Part shown: in pieces, positions 51,723 to 56,054 of the stretch
How positions within the stretch are numbered: the stretch's first letter is position 1
Layout of the letters: every line of letters begins with the position of its first letter
DNA from: CAIUVD01 sp044338255
Lineage (GTDB): Bacteria; Planctomycetota; UBA11346
Assembly: GCA_044338255.1 (NCBI GenBank)
Contig: JBIILZ010000008.1
Span: 1-56,054 of the forward strand
Direction: 5' to 3'
Length of the DNA stretch: 56,054 nucleotides
The notes under the pieces: generated by a model
The model's database searches: none
What the model saw: the letters and a program-made list of their open reading frames with translations, nothing else
Told to the model about the DNA's origin: nothing
Translations under genes and position numbers: made by a program

Positions 51723-52924
51723 TCAGTGTCGATATGAAGAAATATGCCATCCTATATGTCGATGATGAGGAGCAGTCGCTCAAGTATTTTCCGCTGCTGT
51801 GCAAGGAATTCCGTTGTCTGACAGCAAAGTCGGTAGCCGAAGCGCGTGAGATCATCGCTACCCACGGCGACACCATCGGCGTGGTCATCACGGATCAGCG
51901 CATGCCTGGGGAAAGTGGTGTCGATCTGCTGACGTGGCTGAGCGTCTCCAAGCCGCATGTGGTACGCATCCTCACGACGGCGTTCACCGACATCGATAGC
52001 GCCATCTCTTCCGTTAATTCCGGTGAGATCTATCGCTATGTGGTCAAGCCGTGGAATCCCAGGGAGCTGGTGGGCATCCTCATGCACGCCTTGGACTATC
52101 ATGTGGCGAAACGGGAACGGGATAATCTGCTCAAGGAAAAGCTCTCGACCTTGCAGCGCTTGGTGATGATGGATCGGGTGCGGTCCTTTGCGGTCCTTGC
52201 CGCAGGTCTTTCCCCGCGGCTCCAGAATACACTGCCGGCTTTGAAGGCGTACTTGGATCAGACGCCAGAGCAGGTGATGTCAGTCGATGCGTCGACTTCG
52301 TTTTTGGCTACGGATCCCTATGCGCATGTTCAGCACGAGAGTCGCCAATTGGTGCCATTGGCGGAGTCCATCAGCCGTCATACGTTCAGTCAATCGCAGG
52401 GCTTCCACAAACAGCGGTTATTCGACGTGCTCGCGCCGGCGCTGGCGGTGGCGCGTGAGCACGGGTCAGCGGCGACGAACATCCGCCTCAGTGCGGAACT
52501 ATCGATGGTTACCAGCGACGGGGATCTGCTTGCCAAGCTGTTTGTCCATCTCGTCACCTTGGCGCTGCTACCAGATCCGCAGCTAGCCAGCATGAAAATC
52601 ATCTCCGAGGCAGCTGACTCCATTGAGGGCCGGCCGGCGATCACCATCACGGTCCGTTCTGGGGGTCAGGAGTGGACTTCCGCCCAGCATGCTTCGCTTT
52701 ACTCGGCCCTTGGCGTCAATCCTGGAACCGCCTTGCGCGATGGCCGCCTGCTATCGGCGCTTTTCCTCGCGCATCACCATGGTGGTTTTCTCTCGGTCCA
52801 CGCACAAGCACCTCGCGGTCCGGGATTTTCGGTGACCCTTCCGCTCGATCCGCTCGGTCTGCCAGCACAGACGGTAGCAAGCGAATGGCTCGACGAAGTG
52901 CTCACTTTTCAGCGCGAATGCTGA
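51719..52924 (+). CDS. PhcQ-like response regulator 1
   Basis: The 401-aa protein starts with ATG overlapping the previous stop (ATGA). The receiver (about 8-125) has AILYVDDEEQSLKYF, phospho-Asp59 in VVITDQRMPGESG, LTTAFTDIDSAISSVNSGEIYRYVVKPW. These are very close to the PhcQ-type receivers of Ralstonia/Cupriavidus. It is followed by a coiled linker (LKEKLSTLQRLVMMDRVRSFAVLAAGL) and a degenerate kinase-like module. The expected His after LAAGLS is replaced (SPRLQN), and an ATPase-like end (HHHGGFLSVHAQAPRGPGFSVTLPL) remains. It probably receives phosphate from the fused kinase and acts by protein contact rather than DNA binding; there is no HTH. Confidence 0.8.
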   Translation: MISVDMKKYAILYVDDEEQSLKYFPLLCKEFRCLTAKSVAEAREIIATHGDTIGVVITDQRMPGESGVDLLTWLSVSKPHVVRILTTAFTDIDSAISSVNSGEIYRYVVKPWNPRELVGILMHALDYHVAKRERDNLLKEKLSTLQRLVMMDRVRSFAVLAAGLSPRLQNTLPALKAYLDQTPEQVMSVDASTSFLATDPYAHVQHESRQLVPLAESISRHTFSQSQGFHKQRLFDVLAPALAVAREHGSAATNIRLSAELSMVTSDGDLLAKLFVHLVTLALLPDPQLASMKIISEAADSIEGRPAITITVRSGGQEWTSAQHASLYSALGVNPGTALRDGRLLSALFLAHHHGGFLSVHAQAPRGPGFSVTLPLDPLGLPAQTVASEWLDEVLTFQREC

Positions 52925-53019
52925 GGCCGGGCAGCGCAAATGCTGAGCCTTGGCAGCGCAAATGCTGAGCCTGGGCAGCGCAAATGCTGAGCCTTGGCAG
53001 CGCAAATGCTGAGCCTGGG
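52910..53019 (+). repeat. 22-bp tandem array beginning in the PhcQ-1 stop codon
   Basis: Exactly five 22-bp units (consensus CAGCGCAAATGCTGAGCCTKGG) fill 110 bp. The first, slightly diverged unit contains the last codons and the TGA (52922-52924) of the PhcQ-like gene 1. The other four fill most of the gap to the second PhcQ-like gene. Each unit can form a small imperfect hairpin (GCTGAGCC/GGCAGC). Confidence 0.97.
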
Positions 53020-53060
53020 CCTGGAATCTTTCGTATGTCTGTCAAGTGTTTGAGGAAGTA

Positions 53061-54284
53061 ATGAATCCAAAATCTTATGATGAATTCTTTATCCTCTACG
53101 TCGACGATGAGGTCCAGGCGCTCAAGTATTTTCCTAAGCTTTTTCCCGCATTTCGCATCCTTACCGCCGAAGGAGTGCAGGCTGCGCGCAAGGTCATCGC
53201 CGAACATGGGGATTACATCGCGGTGGTCATCAGCGATCAGCGCATGCCCGATGGATCCGGGACCGAACTGCTCTCCGAGCTGCGCCGCATGCGTCCGGAG
53301 ATCATCCGTATTCTGACCACGGCCTATTCCGATCTCGACAGTGCCATCGCGGCCGTCAATAGCGGCGCCGTCTACCGCTATGTGGTCAAGCCCTGGGAAC
53401 AGGCCGACCTCAAGCAGACCTTGATGCGGGCTTATGAATTTTTCGGTCTGCAACGTGATCGGAATCGACTGTTGCGCGAAAAGAGCAGCGTTCTGCAGCG
53501 GATGATCCTGCTCGACCGCGTACGGAGTTTCGCGGTACTCGCTGCCGGTTTGGCCAATCGCATCAAATATCCGATGGAAGCCCTGCGGGCGTTCCTCGAC
53601 GCCGTTCCCCCGCCACCAGAAAATACCATGCGCACCAATGACGTGCAGTGGGATCGCCTATGGAAGATGGCACAGCAAGAGAGCCAAGGCATTCTCGAGA
53701 CCATTCACGGTGTGGTCCAGCGCACCATGGAGCCAGCCTATCACTTCCAGCCGATCGATATCGAAAAGGTCTTGGCAGAAAGCCTCGAAGCCGTGCGCGA
53801 AGGTGGTCGACAGCGGGGGGTCACTGTGGAGATTGAACCCTTGCCATCCGATCTGCCGACGATCAAGGCCGACGTGCATATGCTTCAACAGATGCTGAGG
53901 ATCTTGCCGCAACGGTTGTCATTGGTCGATCCCCTGGCCAAGGTCATCCGCATCGGCTGTCATGCCGATGAGGTCTGGGGCCAAACGGGCGTGCGCATCT
54001 CGGTGGTCGCAGTCGACCGTGATTGGAGCACTATCGAGCTGCACAATTGCTTCGCGATGCTCTCTCCGCAAGAAAATGGCTTGTTGCAGGCTTCGTCCTG
54101 GGATGGCGACCTGCTCGCCGCCTACTTCATCGCCTACCATCACGGAGGGACCATGTCCGTGCGTCGTACCACGCCCCAGGGTCCGGGTTTCGTTGCCTGC
54201 TTTCCGGCCGATCCCGAAACCGTCACCATTCCGGGGGTCGATGCGCAGTGGCTGGAGCGGACCTTCACCTGGCTTGATGTGTGA
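53061..54284 (+). CDS. PhcQ-like response regulator 2
   Basis: The protein has 407 aa from ATG 53061, with GAGGAAG a few bases upstream; a GTG five codons earlier is less likely. It has the same layout as the preceding gene: receiver with FILYVDDEVQALKYF, phospho-Asp59 in VVISDQRMPDGSG, LTTAYSDLDSAIAAVNSGAVYRYVVKPW. The linker LLREKSSVLQRMILLDRVRSFAVLAAGL and a degenerate kinase-like C-terminus follow; ANRIKYP replaces the His box, and YHHGGTMSVRRTTPQGPGFVACFP ends the protein. It is clearly a paralogue from tandem duplication that has since diverged. It is separated from gene 1 by the 22-bp array and is followed 6 bp later by the next kinase. Confidence 0.8.
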   Translation: MNPKSYDEFFILYVDDEVQALKYFPKLFPAFRILTAEGVQAARKVIAEHGDYIAVVISDQRMPDGSGTELLSELRRMRPEIIRILTTAYSDLDSAIAAVNSGAVYRYVVKPWEQADLKQTLMRAYEFFGLQRDRNRLLREKSSVLQRMILLDRVRSFAVLAAGLANRIKYPMEALRAFLDAVPPPPENTMRTNDVQWDRLWKMAQQESQGILETIHGVVQRTMEPAYHFQPIDIEKVLAESLEAVREGGRQRGVTVEIEPLPSDLPTIKADVHMLQQMLRILPQRLSLVDPLAKVIRIGCHADEVWGQTGVRISVVAVDRDWSTIELHNCFAMLSPQENGLLQASSWDGDLLAAYFIAYHHGGTMSVRRTTPQGPGFVACFPADPETVTIPGVDAQWLERTFTWLDV

Positions 54285-54290
54285 CTGCAC

Positions 54291-55430
54291 ATGGACGAGC
54301 ACCTTGCCATCATCGGTCATGATCTCCGTTCGGAGTTACATTCGATCAGTGCCTTGACCCAGCTTATCGATTTATTGAGCGCTCATCCCGAGGTCCAGGG
54401 GTTCACCGAGCAGATTCGCAACCATAGCCAATTCATGTTCGATTTGGTGAATGGCTTGGTGGTGCGGGCCAAATCCGAGGGGATCGAGCCGACCTTGGCG
54501 CAACTCTCGATTTGGAATCTGGTGACCGACGTGGCGCGGAGTCTGGCCATCCACAACCGGGCGACGCCAATCGTGACCACCGCCATCGGTCGCATCCCCG
54601 AAGTACTGATCAGCGATTCCATCCTGCTGCGGCAGATCCTGACCAATGTCATGGGCAATGCCGTACGCTTCACCAGTGAAGGCGGCATCCGCATCTATAT
54701 CGAATACCTCTGCGCGTCGCGTCAGTTGCGAATACGCATCACTGATACCGGCGTGGGCATGTCTCCCGAGCAATCGGCGCTGGCTTTCTGTCCCGATCAA
54801 CAGCTTCATCGTCCGGGGGCGACACCGGGCGGTCACGGATTGGGGCTGTGGATCGCGGGTTTTCTGGTGAGTCGGCTGGCCGGCGCGATCACGGTGCAGA
54901 GCTTGGCGGGTCATGGCACGATCATCGAGATCATCATTCCCGCCGAGCCCAGTCCCCAGACACGCATGTGCTGCGAGGCCGAACTCCGTCAGTCTATGCC
55001 GCAGCACCTGCTCAGCGGTTCACTTAAAGACCAGGGCAGTTTCGCCGGATTACGATTTCTCGTCGCTGACGATGTGTCGGCGAATCGCCTCTTGGCGGCG
55101 ACGCTGCTCAAGCACCGTTCGGCGAGCGTTACCTTGGCCGAAGATGGCTTTGAAGCCCTCCAGTTCGCCCGGATCGCCCACCATGGACATCGCCCGTATG
55201 ATTTGATGCTTTTCGATTTCCACATGCCCAATATGGATGGACTTGAGGCGGCCGAGTGCCTGCGCCAAGAAGGCTGCATCGCTCCCATCCTGTTGTGGAC
55301 CTCGATGATCGCCTTGCGCCCCGATCAATGCTTGGACGCCTTCACCGCCGTGCTCAAGAAGCCATGCGACAGTGAACATTTTTATATGATGATCACCAAG
55401 CATCTCTATTCGCCTCAGGTTGATGGTTAA
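54291..55430 (+). CDS. Soluble histidine kinase with C-terminal receiver
   Basis: This 379-aa protein lacks transmembrane segments. A short HisKA-like helix pair at the very N-terminus has IIGHDLRSELHSI (His10). A HATPase follows (NVMGNAVRF, DTGVGM, GGHGLGLWIAGFLVSRLAG), then a receiver (about 255-375) with LVADDVSANRLLAATLL and phospho-Asp309 in LMLFDFHMPNMDGLEA. It lies 6 bp after the second PhcQ-like gene, so it belongs to the same operon. It may be an additional phosphodonor for the PhcQ-like regulators, or a sink for phosphate. Confidence 0.85.
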   Translation: MDEHLAIIGHDLRSELHSISALTQLIDLLSAHPEVQGFTEQIRNHSQFMFDLVNGLVVRAKSEGIEPTLAQLSIWNLVTDVARSLAIHNRATPIVTTAIGRIPEVLISDSILLRQILTNVMGNAVRFTSEGGIRIYIEYLCASRQLRIRITDTGVGMSPEQSALAFCPDQQLHRPGATPGGHGLGLWIAGFLVSRLAGAITVQSLAGHGTIIEIIIPAEPSPQTRMCCEAELRQSMPQHLLSGSLKDQGSFAGLRFLVADDVSANRLLAATLLKHRSASVTLAEDGFEALQFARIAHHGHRPYDLMLFDFHMPNMDGLEAAECLRQEGCIAPILLWTSMIALRPDQCLDAFTAVLKKPCDSEHFYMMITKHLYSPQVDG

Positions 55431-55460
55431 TTGACTATGGCTGGTTCGAGCAGGTATCAG

Positions 55461-55642
55461 CGACCAGGGACCAGCGACCAGGGACCAGCGACCAGTGACC
55501 AGGGACCAGGGACCAGGGACCAGCGACCAGCGACCAGCGACCAGCGACCAGTGACCAGCGACCAGGGACCAGCGACCAGGGACCAGCGACCAGGGACCAG
55601 GGACCAGCGACCAGCGACCAGCGACCAGTGACCAGTGACCAG
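55461..55642. repeat. 26-unit 7-bp tandem array (NGACCAG)
   Basis: Exactly 26 units of CGACCAG, GGACCAG or TGACCAG lie between the last operon gene (stop at 55430) and the stop of the leftward AraC remnant (55647-55645). The array is the same family as 1-47 and 19442-19658. No spacers are present. Confidence 0.97.
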
Positions 55643-55644
55643 AG

Positions 55645-55905
55645 CTACGGCTCGTTCGCCGGGGGTCTGGTCAGCGGCCGCAGAGGACTATCGCTTGGCG
55701 CTGCCGACCGCGAGCTGCCGGCACGGTAGGCGGTCGGCGAAATGCCGATGGCGGTGGTGAACATGCGCGTGAAATGCTGGACCTTGGCGTAGCCGACCGC
55801 CCGCGCCACCTGCCGCACGCCCAGCTCGCTGGTCTGGAGCAGGGTCTTCGCCCGATGCAGGCGCAGCAGGCGCAGGTAGGCGATCGGCGGCACTCCGTAA
55901 CCCTC
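55645..55905 (-). pseudogene. 5'-truncated AraC-family regulator
   Basis: Only the C-terminal part of an AraC/XylS DNA-binding domain is present: YGVPPIAYLRLLRLHRAKTLL (linker helix) and the second HTH LGVRQVARAVGYAKVQHFTRMFTTAIGISPTAYR. A Ser/Pro-rich tail follows. The first HTH and any sensor domain are missing. Upstream the frame continues into sequence that belongs to the end of another reading frame (stop at 55920), so the 5' part has been lost, probably by an insertion or rearrangement near 55905. The open frame itself starts at a GTG at 55959, but the non-homologous N-terminus is unlikely to be native. Confidence 0.75.
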
Positions 55906-55919
55906 CGATGACGCTATTT

Positions 55920-56054
55920 CTAACCTAAATTCCCACCCGGCGGAACCCTGACCGGGCACAGCTTGGTGTAATTGGCTGGGGTCATGGCGGCGTAGTCGGT
56001 GTCGCCGGCGTGGATGCGGGCGATGACGAGGCGGAGCCAGGCGCGAGGTTCGAC
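55920..56054 (-). CDS. 3' end of a gene entering from the right, possibly a transposase
   Basis: The last 44 codons of a leftward frame run in from the window edge and stop at TAG 55922-55920 (VEPRAWLRLVIARIHAGD...YTKLCP, by pattern). The EPRAWLRxVIxRI element resembles the C-terminal tail of IS66-type transposases, which would explain the truncated AraC next to it. The fragment is too short for a firm call. Confidence 0.35.
   Translation of the reverse strand, partial: VEPRAWLRLVIARIHAGDTDYAAMTPANYTKLCPVRVPPGGNLG

Noticed and set aside
55431..55631. 66-codon plus-strand ORF across the 26-unit 7-bp array
   Set aside because: The peptide is only the translated repeat, has no ribosome site, and stops at a TGACCAG unit; it is best seen as non-coding.
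55461..55642. Possible CRISPR array
   Set aside because: Units are only 7 bp, directly adjacent, with no unique spacers and no cas genes nearby.

Overview
The window is GC-rich DNA from a Gram-negative bacterium. It carries a TonB-dependent receptor, C-terminal outer-membrane barrels, Tat and type IV prepilin-like proteins. The gene mix (secreted alpha/alpha-toroid protein, prepilin-like protein with a H-x9-DG-like region, small Ser/Thr kinase, FHA protein, GH57/DUF4912 glucan genes, abundant short tandem repeats) is most reminiscent of the PVC superphylum (Planctomycetota, Lentisphaerota and relatives). That placement is an inference from gene content, not a phylogenetic result.

Layout. 1-5525 (-): tight operon of an FHA protein, an AsmA/TIGR03545-like protein, a TIGR03546/DUF2062-like membrane protein and a large exported peptidase-like/beta-propeller/barrel protein. 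5606-12463 (+): panC, a UvrD/PcrA helicase, a TonB-dependent receptor and a secreted toroid protein. 12651-17051: prepilin-like protein, GYF_2 membrane protein, tsaC/sua5, DUF4240 protein and a Ser/Thr kinase. 17250-22541 (+): an ScpA kleisin fused to a very long repeat-filled linker and a membrane segment, then tatC and proB. 22663-30649: hybrid histidine kinase, GH63-like glucosidase, FAN1-family nuclease and tRNA-Val(CAC). 30831-40147: VIT-like membrane protein, Ntn-hydrolase asparaginase, MFS transporter, a GldF/GldG-like pair with pyrF, and exported or hypothetical proteins. 40190-44450 (-): alpha-glucan operon (glgC, unknown 168-aa protein, DUF4912, GH57 branching-type enzyme). 44929-47040 (+): exported parallel beta-helix protein. 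47446-55430 (+): a five-gene signalling operon resembling the Ralstonia Phc quorum-sensing system. The right edge holds a 5'-truncated AraC regulator next to the tail of another, possibly transposase, gene.

The most interesting system is 47446-55430. A PhcB-like SAM methyltransferase is translationally coupled (ATGA) to one 949-residue protein whose domain order equals PhcS (multi-TM sensor kinase) fused to PhcR (receiver with a kinase as output domain). This is followed by a coupled PhcQ-like response regulator, a second PhcQ-like paralogue and a soluble kinase/receiver protein. In Ralstonia, PhcB makes a 3-hydroxy fatty acid methyl ester signal that PhcS/PhcR/PhcQ perceive. A fused, expanded version outside Proteobacteria would be a notable lineage-specific design.

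The second striking feature is the number of short perfect or near-perfect tandem repeats (units of about 5, 7, 9, 10, 11, 12, 15 and 22 bp; more than a dozen arrays in 56 kb). Many start inside or just after a stop codon. Others sit in frame in linkers, signal-peptide junctions or a loop of a kinase ATPase domain. One 7-bp unit family occurs at both window ends and, in frame, inside the scpA-like gene.
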